Assembly (NCBI RefSeq): GCF_001424045.1 | Contig: NZ_LMQB01000028.1 | Location: 360,734-408,468, forward strand | Direction of reading: 5' to 3' | Source of the DNA: Rhizobium sp. Leaf371 | GTDB lineage: Bacteria > Pseudomonadota > Alphaproteobacteria > Rhizobiales > Rhizobiaceae | DNA length: 47,735 nucleotides | Shown: one piece after another, positions 10,487 through 18,275 of the stretch | Layout: each line of letters opens with the position of its first letter | Numbering within the stretch: position 1 is the first letter of the stretch | Notes under the pieces: model-generated | The model's database searches: none | The model's input: only the letters and a program-made list of their open reading frames with translations | Told to the model about the DNA's origin: nothing | Position numbers and translations under genes: made by a program

Positions 10487-10915
10487 TCAGACCGCCTGAT
10501 TTCGGTCGCGAAACGGCCAGCGCGGAATGCCCGCGGCAAAGAGCGGCAGCCAGACGAGCACCGGCTGCAGTGCAAGGCGGGGCACGTGGTAGAACCAGGG
10601 CCATATGCCCGCATCGATCGCGGTCAGGCCGTCGATGGCGTGCTTGATGTTCGCCGGATAGACGCAAACGGCATAGAGCGCGAGGCCGACTGCTGCAGGC
10701 CGCTCGGTCGCGCGGAACCAGAGGCCGATCGCGCCGAGAAGCTCGCAAATGCCCGTTATCGCGATGACCACGTCCGGCTTCGGCACAAAGCCGGGCATGA
10801 TCGTCAGGAACGGGGATGGCCAGGCGAGATGAAGGATGCCTGCGGCCGCATAGAAGAGCGACAAGCCGACACGCAGACCCCAATGCCGGTTACTCCTGTC
10901 TCGCGCGCTGCCCAT
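10487..10915 (-). CDS. DoxX-like small integral membrane protein
   Basis: A 142-residue protein with about four membrane helices. The first (LSLFYAAAGILHL) and the segment ITGICELLGAIGLWF are typical of the DoxX/DoxD-like family of small membrane proteins, often linked to quinone or redox stress but without a settled function. The ATG at 10915 is preceded by GGAGA; the open frame further upstream lacks a ribosome site. Monocistronic by position: convergent with the ureohydrolase and separated from the arabinose-type ABC operon by a strong hairpin. Confidence 0.75.
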   Translation of the reverse strand: MGSARDRSNRHWGLRVGLSLFYAAAGILHLAWPSPFLTIMPGFVPKPDVVIAITGICELLGAIGLWFRATERPAAVGLALYAVCVYPANIKHAIDGLTAIDAGIWPWFYHVPRLALQPVLVWLPLFAAGIPRWPFRDRNQAV

Positions 10916-10990
10916 CGTTTCTCCATCTTCCTGTCGGGTGCACAGCGTTATGCCCGATTTACGGACGAATGGCACCCGGCATGCGAACGA

Positions 10991-11016
10991 CCCGCCGCTT
11001 CAGGGAAAGCGGCGGG
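10991..11016 (-). terminator. Terminator hairpin ending the GH51/ABC operon
   Basis: A perfect 10-bp stem, CCCGCCGCTT (10991-11000) with AAGCGGCGGG (11007-11016), and a 6-base loop. It lies 58 bases beyond the stop of the leftward binding-protein gene and before the DoxX-like gene. A long U-tract is missing, but stem strength and position support a terminator. Confidence 0.55.
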
Positions 11017-11073
11017 CCTTGACCTCTTCGGCAGGGAGTGACGCCGTCGAGGTCTATGGATGTCGTCCGGCGT

Positions 11074-12399
11074 CTACAGATTGGCGAGCAGATCGTTGAT
11101 GCGGTTCTCCATATCGCCGAGCGCGGCATCGACGTCTTTCTGGCCGGTCATCGCGGCGTTCATTTCCTGGCCGATGATGTCCTGGATAGCGAACTGGCGC
11201 TGGACGGTCGACGGCAGGGCCGTGCCGAGCGTGGCGATCGGCGCGACGGTATCGCGGTGCGGCAGAGCCTTGAACTCCGGCATTTCAAAGACGGCCTTGA
11301 CCGCCGGCAGATGCCCCGTCCGCGACCATTCGAAATCATTGTCCTTGAAGAATTTCAGGAACTTGCCGATGGCAGCGACTTCTTCGGGCGAGCGATCCTT
11401 CTGCGAAATGCCCCAGGCATGGCCGTCGGCATATTGCGCTTTCTTGCCGGGGAACAGCTGCGGATAGGGATAGACGGCATAGCCGCCCTTGTTCAGCGCG
11501 GTTCCCGCCGTCTCCGACGACGCAGTGTAGTCGCCGATCACCCATGTGCCGTTGAGATGGACGCCACCTTCACCGGCGAGGAAGGCGTTGATGCTGGCGG
11601 CGTAGTCCATATCCTTGGTGGTGTCGCCCTGGTCGTAAATGGCCTTGTACATGTCCAGGACCTTCTTGGCCTCCGGCGTCTTCAGCTTCACCTTCAGCGG
11701 ATCGGCGAAGAAGTCGGAATCCTGCTGGAACAGGTAGGTGTAGAAATTTCGCGTATAGAGCGCCACCTCGTTGGCGAGGTTCTGTACGAAGTAGGGCTTG
11801 CCGGTCTTTTCGCGGAACTGCTTGGCCTGCGCCAGCTGTTCGTCGACGCTGGTTGGCAGTTTCGGCGTGCCGTCGGCATTCACGAGGTCCGCCTGCTTAA
11901 ACAGGTCCATGTTGATGTGATAGAGCATGGTCCAGTTGTCGATCGGCAGGCCGTAGATCTGGCCATCCTTGGTCACGCCGCCGCGCGCCGCATCGGTAAA
12001 GTCGCCCGGCTTGACGCCGACCGAGGCCAGAACCTCGTCGAGCGGCATCAGGAGGCCCTTGGACTGGTAGTCCGACAGGGCGGAATGGTGGATGGAGACG
12101 ATATCGGGCGGATCGCCGGCCGCAAATTGCGCCGTGAGCTGGTCGTAGCCCGGCCATTCCACCGTCGTCACAGAAACGTGGACGTCGGGATTGTCGGCGT
12201 TGAACTTGTTGATCATCGAGGTGATGATCCCGCATTCGCCGACGGCCTTGGCCACATCGGTATTGCTGCCGAAATCGGCATCGCACGCGCCGAAGAAGCG
12301 CTGCAGGCTGAGCTCGGTGGCTGCGAACGACGGCGTCGCCGCCATCACGGCAAGGGCCGAAGCCGCCGCCAGGATAGACGTCCTCCATACATGCATCAT
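11074..12399 (-). CDS. Sugar ABC transporter substrate-binding protein (family 1)
   Basis: A 441-residue extracellular binding protein of the MalE/UgpB-like family 1. A Sec signal peptide is visible (MMHVWRTS, hydrophobic Ala-rich core, cleavage near SFA-ATE). The mature part has the family's features, for example GEGGVHLNGTWVIGDY in the C-terminal lobe. The start was set at the ATG-ATG pair at 12399/12396 because GGAGGAG lies five to seven bases before it; another ATG five codons upstream lacks a site. It is last in a leftward operon with GH51 arabinofuranosidase, a MalK-type ATPase and two permeases, so an arabinose-containing oligosaccharide is the likely ligand by context. Confidence 0.9.
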   Translation of the reverse strand: MMHVWRTSILAAASALAVMAATPSFAATELSLQRFFGACDADFGSNTDVAKAVGECGIITSMINKFNADNPDVHVSVTTVEWPGYDQLTAQFAAGDPPDIVSIHHSALSDYQSKGLLMPLDEVLASVGVKPGDFTDAARGGVTKDGQIYGLPIDNWTMLYHINMDLFKQADLVNADGTPKLPTSVDEQLAQAKQFREKTGKPYFVQNLANEVALYTRNFYTYLFQQDSDFFADPLKVKLKTPEAKKVLDMYKAIYDQGDTTKDMDYAASINAFLAGEGGVHLNGTWVIGDYTASSETAGTALNKGGYAVYPYPQLFPGKKAQYADGHAWGISQKDRSPEEVAAIGKFLKFFKDNDFEWSRTGHLPAVKAVFEMPEFKALPHRDTVAPIATLGTALPSTVQRQFAIQDIIGQEMNAAMTGQKDVDAALGDMENRINDLLANL

Positions 12400-12463
12400 G
12401 CGTGTCTCCTCCATGTCATGATTGCGTTTACCGGCCTCTTATCCTCGAGGCCGGGCAGTCTCT

Positions 12464-13345
12464 TCACCGCACGGCAGCACCGGATACGGCGGTAACGATG
12501 TACTTCTGGAAAAACAGGTACAGGATCAGGATCGGCGCGCTGGCGAACACCGCCTGCGACATCAGGAAGCCCAGGCCCTCGGATTGCGCGAAATTCGTCT
12601 GCGTCGAGGCGATCCCGACGGTCAGCGTGTACATTTCCTTTTTCGTGCCCGAGATCAGCGGCCAGAAATAGTCGTTCCAGACGCTGAGGAAGGTGAAGAT
12701 GCCGAGCGTCGCCTGGGCGGGCACCGTCAGCGGCAACAGCACCTTCCAGAAGATCTTGAAGCGGCTGGCATTGTCGAGAAGGGCCGCCTCGTCCAATTCC
12801 TTCGGGATCGCGCGAAAATACTGCGTCATCAGGAACACGCCGAACGGCGCCGACAGCCAGGGCAGGATCAGGCCCGGATAGGTGTTGTGCAGCTTGACCC
12901 AGGAAAAGAGCTGGTGACGCGCAATCAGCACGGCCTGTTCCGGAATGGCGAGACCGACGAGCACGATCACGAACAGCGCGTTGCGGAAGGGAAAGTTGAG
13001 CCGGGCAAAGCCGTAACCGGCGAGCGAGCAGAGCACCAGCGTCCCCAGCGTCACGCCGCCGGAAACGATGAGGCTATTGAGAATCCACCGGAAGACCGAA
13101 GAGGTGGTGAGGATGTTCAGGTAGTTCTGCAGCGTATAGGGCGCATGGAACACGGCGTTCATGCTCGCCATCAGTTCCTTGTTGTCCTTGAGAGACAGAG
13201 CAACGACCCAAACCAGCGGCGCCATCATGATGACGGCCGTGGCGATGGTGAGCGCGAGGATGATGCGATCGCCCGTGCTGCGACCGACCATTCCCGTGGG
13301 ACCGCCAGCGGTCGTCGGCGCGGGGGAGGCTGTCGTCGCGCTCAT
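12464..13345 (-). CDS. Sugar ABC permease, MalG type
   Basis: A 293-residue permease with six membrane helices and the EAA loop EAALLDNASRFKIFWKVLLP, which docks on the ATPase. The hydrophilic, Ala/Thr/Pro-rich head of about 25 residues precedes helix 1. The start at 13345 overlaps the stop of the MalF-type gene by four bases (ATGA) and has AAAAGGAGAGG upstream. The frame is open far upstream within the other permease gene; that extension is not coding. It pairs with the permease encoded next to form the channel. Confidence 0.92.
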   Translation of the reverse strand: MSATTASPAPTTAGGPTGMVGRSTGDRIILALTIATAVIMMAPLVWVVALSLKDNKELMASMNAVFHAPYTLQNYLNILTTSSVFRWILNSLIVSGGVTLGTLVLCSLAGYGFARLNFPFRNALFVIVLVGLAIPEQAVLIARHQLFSWVKLHNTYPGLILPWLSAPFGVFLMTQYFRAIPKELDEAALLDNASRFKIFWKVLLPLTVPAQATLGIFTFLSVWNDYFWPLISGTKKEMYTLTVGIASTQTNFAQSEGLGFLMSQAVFASAPILILYLFFQKYIVTAVSGAAVR

Positions 13346-14280
13346 GCGTCCTCTCCTTTTCGGCGTGAAACGGCGTATTGGATCATGGCGGCGATGAGGA
13401 TGAGAGCGAACAGGACTTCGGAAGCCGCAGCGCCGAGGCCGAGATCCCACCGCTTGAAGGCGGCGTCGTAGATGTACAGCACGAGCGGCGTGGACACGTT
13501 GTTGGGTCCGCCATTCGTCATCAGCCGCGCCTGCCCGAAGAGCTGGAACTGCAGCACGATCTGGATGACGACCACGAGAACGAAGGTGCGCTTGATCGAG
13601 GGGAAGGTGATGGACCGGAAGGTCCGCCAGCGTCCGGCATTGTCGAGCGCCGCAGCCTCGTAGATATCGCCGGGGATCTGCTGGAGCGCGGAGAGAAACA
13701 GCATCATCGGCAGGCCGATGCACCACCAGATCGTGGCGATGGCGATGGCGATCATGACGAGCTTCGGATCGGACAGGAAGGCCGGGCTCGTCGCACCGAA
13801 CCAGCCATAGACCGTGGACAGGAGCCCGAAGCCCGGGACGAACACGATGCGCCAGATGAGCGTGACGATGGTGACGGACAAGACGGACGAGGCGAAGAAG
13901 ATGGTTCGCAGCACGGCTGCCGTGCGCGTCTGCCGGTTCAGTGCCAACGCGAGAAGCAGGCCGATCAGCGCGAGCGCAGGAACCGTCAGGAGGACGAAAT
14001 AGAAGGTGTTGCCGATGGCCTGCAGAAAGATCCGGTCGTTGAAGAGCCGGGTGTAATTGGCAAGTCCGACGAAGCGGCCGGTGGAAAAGGCATCCGCCTT
14101 GTGCAGGCTCATCCACATGCCCCAAAACAAGGGGACGAGGAGCAGCAGCACGAAGAACACCAGATAGGGCGCGACGAAGATCGCGTTGCGCCAGAGCGGG
14201 GCGTTGACGTTCTGGACCCGCCGACGCCCTGTTGCAGCTTCCGTGGTCTCGGCTTTGCGGGCGAGGGCGAGATCAGCCAT
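13342..14280 (-). CDS. Sugar ABC permease, MalF type
   Basis: A 312-residue permease with six membrane helices after a basic cytoplasmic head. The EAA loop is EAAALDNAGRWRTFRSITFP. FVGLANYTRLFND after the first helix is typical of the MalF/UgpA family of oligosaccharide importers. Its start lies eight bases inside the end of the ATPase gene, and its stop overlaps the start of the MalG-type gene, so the three genes are tightly coupled. Confidence 0.92.
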   Translation of the reverse strand: MADLALARKAETTEAATGRRRVQNVNAPLWRNAIFVAPYLVFFVLLLLVPLFWGMWMSLHKADAFSTGRFVGLANYTRLFNDRIFLQAIGNTFYFVLLTVPALALIGLLLALALNRQTRTAAVLRTIFFASSVLSVTIVTLIWRIVFVPGFGLLSTVYGWFGATSPAFLSDPKLVMIAIAIATIWWCIGLPMMLFLSALQQIPGDIYEAAALDNAGRWRTFRSITFPSIKRTFVLVVVIQIVLQFQLFGQARLMTNGGPNNVSTPLVLYIYDAAFKRWDLGLGAAASEVLFALILIAAMIQYAVSRRKGEDA

Positions 14281-15376
14281 GGCTCATGTCCTCCGCATGA
14301 CGCGCGCGGCCCTCGGCATCGAACAGATGCGTGCGCGTGCCGTCGAGCGAGAGCGCGATCTCGTCGCCGATGGCGACGCGGCTCATGCCGATATCTTCGG
14401 CGACGATCATGCTGCCATCCCGCAGCCTGACATAGAGGAGCGTGCGGTCGCCGAGCCGTTCCAGAACCTCGACCCGACCGGGGACGGTGTTGATGGCGCC
14501 GGGCTCTGCGCGGCGGACGGCTTCGGCGCGGATGCCGAGCGTCTGTTCGCCCGCGGTCACGCCATCGCCGCGGATCGTGGTGGCAAGCTCCGCGCCGTCT
14601 GAAAGCCTCGCGACCAGAAAGCCGCCTTTTTCCGACAGCGTCACGGGCATGAAATTCATGGTGGGCGAGCCGACGAAGGTCGCGACGAACCGGCTTTCCG
14701 GCCGAAGATAGATGTCCATCGGCGTACCGATCTGCTCGATCTTGCGGTTGTTCATGACCACCACCCGGTCGGCGAGCGTCATGGCCTCGATCTGGTCGTG
14801 GGTCACGAAGATCATGGTCGACTTCACGCGATTGCGCAGCTGGGCGAGCTCGACGCGGGTTCGCACGCGAAGGGCTGCATCGAGGTTCGACAGAGGCTCG
14901 TCGAACAGGAAGGCCTTCGGTTCCTTGACGATCGCGCGACCGATGGCGACGCGCTGGCGCTGCCCGCCGGAAAGCTGGCCGGGCTTGCGCTCCATCAGAT
15001 GGCCGATTTCCAGCATGCGGGCGGCCTCCGCGAGGCGTGCATCGATGACACCTTGCGGCACGTCGATATTCTTCAGGCCGAAGGACATGTTGTCGGCGAC
15101 GGTCATGTGCGGATAGAGAGCATAGGACTGGAACACCATCGCGATGCCGCGCTGGCCGGGCGGCAGCGTGTCGATCCGCTCGCCATTGATCGAGATCGTG
15201 CCCTCGTCAACGCTTTCCAGTCCGGCAATCATCCGCAGCAGCGTCGATTTTCCACAGCCGGACGGGCCGAGAAACACCATGAATTCGTTGGCCTCGACGG
15301 ACAGCGAGAGGTTTTCGAGCACCGTCATTGCGCCATAGCGTTTCGTGACGCCGTCGATCTCGATCTGCGCGGTCAT
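14273..15376 (-). CDS. ABC transporter ATPase, MalK/UgpC/MsmK type
   Basis: A 367-residue ATPase with Walker A GPSGCGKST, signature LSGGQRQRVAIGRA, Walker B FLFDEPLSNLD and switch histidine in VTHDQ. The C-terminal third is a TOBE-type regulatory domain (GIRAEAVR…), as in MalK, UgpC and MsmK. The start at 15376 has GGCAGGAGG seven bases upstream. The upstream in-frame stretch to 15457 is rejected for lack of a site and of family similarity. First ABC gene after the arabinofuranosidase, separated by 150 bases that hold a stable hairpin. Confidence 0.93.
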   Translation of the reverse strand: MTAQIEIDGVTKRYGAMTVLENLSLSVEANEFMVFLGPSGCGKSTLLRMIAGLESVDEGTISINGERIDTLPPGQRGIAMVFQSYALYPHMTVADNMSFGLKNIDVPQGVIDARLAEAARMLEIGHLMERKPGQLSGGQRQRVAIGRAIVKEPKAFLFDEPLSNLDAALRVRTRVELAQLRNRVKSTMIFVTHDQIEAMTLADRVVVMNNRKIEQIGTPMDIYLRPESRFVATFVGSPTMNFMPVTLSEKGGFLVARLSDGAELATTIRGDGVTAGEQTLGIRAEAVRRAEPGAINTVPGRVEVLERLGDRTLLYVRLRDGSMIVAEDIGMSRVAIGDEIALSLDGTRTHLFDAEGRARHAEDMSHG

Positions 15377-15485
15377 GCAAGCCTCCTGCCGGCATCGTCT
15401 AAAACACAGGTCTGCATCATGTCCTCCCGGCGACGGCGCGGGTTCCCGCCCGACCATCCACCCAAACTGCCGTCATTTCGCGTCA

Positions 15486-15513
15486 CCGGACCGGGTTTCC
15501 TCCTCCGGTCCGG
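15486..15513 (-). terminator. Intercistronic hairpin between GH51 gene and ABC genes
   Basis: CCGGACCGG (15486-15494) and CCGGTCCGG (15505-15513) form a perfect 9-bp stem around a 10-base loop, 14 bases after the GH51 stop in the leftward transcript. No U-run follows. It could partly terminate transcription or protect the upstream mRNA, uncoupling enzyme and transporter levels. Confidence 0.45.
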
Positions 15514-15526
15514 GACTGCCCTTGCG

Positions 15527-17038
15527 TCAGGCCTTCAGCCGGATCATCCGGTAGCTGAGCGGCGCGATCGATGCCGTGAGGCGGCCGTCAGCAAAGGACG
15601 CACCTTCGCCCTTGACCGGCACGACCGTGTCGGGCGCCTCGGCCGTGTTTGTGATGCCGAGGTTCGCATGGGCGATGACCTGATCCTCGACGATCGACAG
15701 CGATCCGAATTCGAGCAGCCCGACATCGAGATCAAGCGCCTCGGTGAGATGCCGGTTGACGAGGAAGAAAGTGACATGACCCGATGCCGCGTCATGGACG
15801 GCGGAGACATCGAGATAGGGGACCGCACCGATGTCCTCGACCGCATAGGTGGGGCTGTCCACCATCAGCTTCAGCGCCGTGCCGCGACCATAGACCGAAG
15901 CGTAATAATAGGGGTAGAAGATCGTCTGGCGCCAGGCCGGGCCTCCGGGCACCGTCATGATCGGCGCGATGACGTTCACGAGCTGCGCGAGGCAGGCGAT
16001 CTTCACCACGTCGGCGCGGTTGATGAAGGTGTTGAGAATGCAGCCGACCTGCAGCACGTCTTCGAAGTTGTAGTCGTCCTCCAGCAGCGGCGGCGCTTCC
16101 GGCCAGCCGCTGTGACCTTCGAGGATCACCTTGTCCCGCTCCTTGGAGTGGTACCAGACGTTCCACTCGTCAAAGGAGATATAGACGTCCTTCTTGGACC
16201 GCTTCTTCGACTTTACATAGGCGATGACACCGGCCACCGTGCCGATATAGGTGTCGAGTTCGAGGCTGCGGGCGAGATAGCTCGCCGTATCCTTGGCCCG
16301 GTTCTCGAAATACATGTGCAGCGAGATGTGATCGACTTCGTTGTAGGTATGCTCCAGCACGGTCGCCTCCCACTGCGGGTAGGTCGGCATGTGGGCGTTG
16401 GACGAGCCGCAGACGACGAGTTCGAGCCGGCTGTCGAACGCGCGCATCGCCTTTGCCGTCTCATGCGCCAGACGTCCGTATTCGTCGGCGGTCTTGTGGC
16501 CGATCTGCCAGGGGCCGTCCATTTCGTTGCCGAGGCACCAGAGACGGACGTCGAAGGGCGTTTCGCGGCCATTGGCGCGTCGCTTGTCGCTCCAGGTGCT
16601 TCCGCCTTCGTGATTGACATATTCGAGGAAGTTGCGGGCCTCGTCGAGGCCGCGCGATCCCAGATTGACCGCGAGCATCATCTCCGTACCCACGGTTTCG
16701 CACCAGTCTGCGAATTCGTGAATGCCGACTTGGTTGCTCTCCGAGGTGTGCCAGGCGAGATCGAGCCGAACGGGACGCTCCGCGCGCGGGCCGATACCGT
16801 CTTCCCAATTGTAGGCCGAAACGAAGTTGCCGCCGGGGTAACGGACGATCGGAACCTGCAGCTCCTTCACGAGGTCTATGACGTCCCGTCGCATGCCATC
16901 GGCGTCGGCCGTCGGGTGGTCCGGCTCGTAGATCCCGGTATAGACGGCGCGGCCGAGATGCTCGATGAACGAGCCATAGAGCCGCGGGTCGATCTCCGAG
17001 ATCGTGAATTTGCTATGGGCGATAACCGTCGCCTTCAT
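15527..17038 (-). CDS. Alpha-L-arabinofuranosidase, glycoside hydrolase family 51
   Basis: A 503-residue GH51 enzyme, normal length for the intracellular bacterial type. The acid/base is Glu172 in CLGNEMDGPW and the nucleophile Glu291 in ISFDEWNVWY; both contexts are diagnostic. RYPGGNFVSAYNWEDGIGP is the strongly conserved N-terminal barrel motif. No signal peptide, so it should work in the cytoplasm on imported arabinosyl oligosaccharides and release L-arabinose. The ATG has GGGAGGAC upstream. It is the first gene of the leftward operon, directly behind a palindromic operator, and is followed by the ABC importer genes. Confidence 0.95.
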   Translation of the reverse strand: MKATVIAHSKFTISEIDPRLYGSFIEHLGRAVYTGIYEPDHPTADADGMRRDVIDLVKELQVPIVRYPGGNFVSAYNWEDGIGPRAERPVRLDLAWHTSESNQVGIHEFADWCETVGTEMMLAVNLGSRGLDEARNFLEYVNHEGGSTWSDKRRANGRETPFDVRLWCLGNEMDGPWQIGHKTADEYGRLAHETAKAMRAFDSRLELVVCGSSNAHMPTYPQWEATVLEHTYNEVDHISLHMYFENRAKDTASYLARSLELDTYIGTVAGVIAYVKSKKRSKKDVYISFDEWNVWYHSKERDKVILEGHSGWPEAPPLLEDDYNFEDVLQVGCILNTFINRADVVKIACLAQLVNVIAPIMTVPGGPAWRQTIFYPYYYASVYGRGTALKLMVDSPTYAVEDIGAVPYLDVSAVHDAASGHVTFFLVNRHLTEALDLDVGLLEFGSLSIVEDQVIAHANLGITNTAEAPDTVVPVKGEGASFADGRLTASIAPLSYRMIRLKA

Positions 17039-17053
17039 GCCGTCCTCCCGAGT

Positions 17054-17094
17054 AATTCATATTTCATGATATGTATCATGATTTGAGATGAATT
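17054..17094. promoter_or_regulatory. Nested palindromic operator upstream of the GH51 operon
   Basis: The inner dyad is TCATGATA (17064-17071) and TATCATGA (17074-17081) with two bases between. An outer dyad, AATTCAT (17054-17060) with ATGAATT (17088-17094), encloses it. Both are perfect inverted repeats in an AT-rich island of otherwise GC-rich DNA, 16-56 bases before the GH51 start. The gene upstream encodes an ArsR-like regulator, the obvious candidate to bind here. Confidence 0.6.
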
Positions 17095-17152
17095 AAGCGG
17101 AGCGGAGACGGAGCGTCAAGCGGAAAGTGTTGTGCAGTGCGAAAGTCGTAAC

Positions 17153-18112
17153 TTACTTTCTTGTCCGGAGACGCAGCAGGATATCCTGATCGTAGTTGCC
17201 GAATCCACGGCCGAAAATATTCATGCCGCCGGGGTGCTTGGCATCATCGAGAACGCCGATCCGAAGCCGGATCGAATGATGGACTTCGAGCTTGAGATCG
17301 GCGAGGCGGATGTCCGAAATGCGCATGCCATCGACATAGGAGCCTTCGTCATTGATGCGAAAGCTCTTGAGCTTGCCGTATTGCGAGCCCTTCAGTTTCC
17401 ACCAATCCGGCGTGTAAACCCCTCTTTTATCTCCGAAATCCCCTGGAGAGGTCCAGGTTGCCACATCGACGCCGTTGACGGCGAGCGTGATATCGGACGG
17501 CCAGTCGGCGCTCGTGCCGGGAACCTCGGACGAGAGTTCGAGAACGAATTCCAGCTCCCGGATCTCGGTATTGGCAAGGCGCGCATTGTTGGGAAACTGA
17601 TATTCGACATAGCCTCGGGTGAACCAGATCAGGCCGGCCTTCATGCGGTCGGGGTCCAGAAACGTGCTCGGGACATCGAGAAGTCCGATGATGCCATCCA
17701 CCGAACAAAGTCCGCACGGCGCGGAGACCTCGAAGCTCGTATAAAGGCCGAGCGGCATCGACACTTCGATGGAATCCTGTTCCGTTTCCTTGATATCGTT
17801 TTTCAGGACGATCAGGATTTCGTCATAGAGTGCGTGACAGATCTTCTGGTTTCCCTTGCGCGCCTTGATGGTTTCGGTGCGGATCAGCCCGGCTTCCTGC
17901 AGCATCTGGATGTTGATCGAGACGCTGGACTGCGGCGACTGCAGCACGTCGGCGATGTCGTTGACGTTCATCGGACCCTTATTCTGCAACAGTTTCAGGA
18001 TCGAAACACGGGCCGGAGAGGCCAGCCCCTTGAGCACGGCCTGGTTCTCTTCGGGATCGACGACCAGAAAATTACGGCTCACGACATTCCACTCCACGCT
18101 GACCCGATGCAT
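17153..18112 (-). CDS. ArsR-like transcriptional regulator with large C-terminal domain
   Basis: About 319 residues. A winged helix-turn-helix lies near residues 24-85: LKGLASPARVSILKLLQNKG, then DIADVLQSPQSSVSINIQML and EAGLIRTE, as in the ArsR family. The remaining roughly 220 residues are far longer than classic ArsR proteins and contain a CxxC (PCGLCS) and an aromatic-rich region, possibly a sugar-binding beta domain; this is my inference. Length and position next to the GH51/ABC operon suggest a carbohydrate-responsive repressor or activator. The ATG at 18112 has no clear ribosome site; TTG at 18118 or a GTG about ten codons in are alternatives. It is divergent from zwf across 163 bases. 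Confidence 0.75.
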   Translation of the reverse strand: MHRVSVEWNVVSRNFLVVDPEENQAVLKGLASPARVSILKLLQNKGPMNVNDIADVLQSPQSSVSINIQMLQEAGLIRTETIKARKGNQKICHALYDEILIVLKNDIKETEQDSIEVSMPLGLYTSFEVSAPCGLCSVDGIIGLLDVPSTFLDPDRMKAGLIWFTRGYVEYQFPNNARLANTEIRELEFVLELSSEVPGTSADWPSDITLAVNGVDVATWTSPGDFGDKRGVYTPDWWKLKGSQYGKLKSFRINDEGSYVDGMRISDIRLADLKLEVHHSIRLRIGVLDDAKHPGGMNIFGRGFGNYDQDILLRLRTRK

Positions 18113-18275
18113 TTTCAATTCATATCGATAGAACTGATTCAGTCAACGCCTGCCTTTCCTGCCTTTCCCGCCAATCGCCCGATGAAGCCGGTTTTGTCCG
18201 CCCTATCTCTCGCATCGACCGTACGAGCAGCCTGCCGGTTGCCGGTGCGGCTGCGACCCGTCAAGGAGACCCCGT

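Noticed and set aside
14798-17086. 762-codon plus-strand open frame
   Set aside because: Shadow of the GH51 and ABC ATPase genes; the product is His/Arg/Asp-rich and matches nothing.
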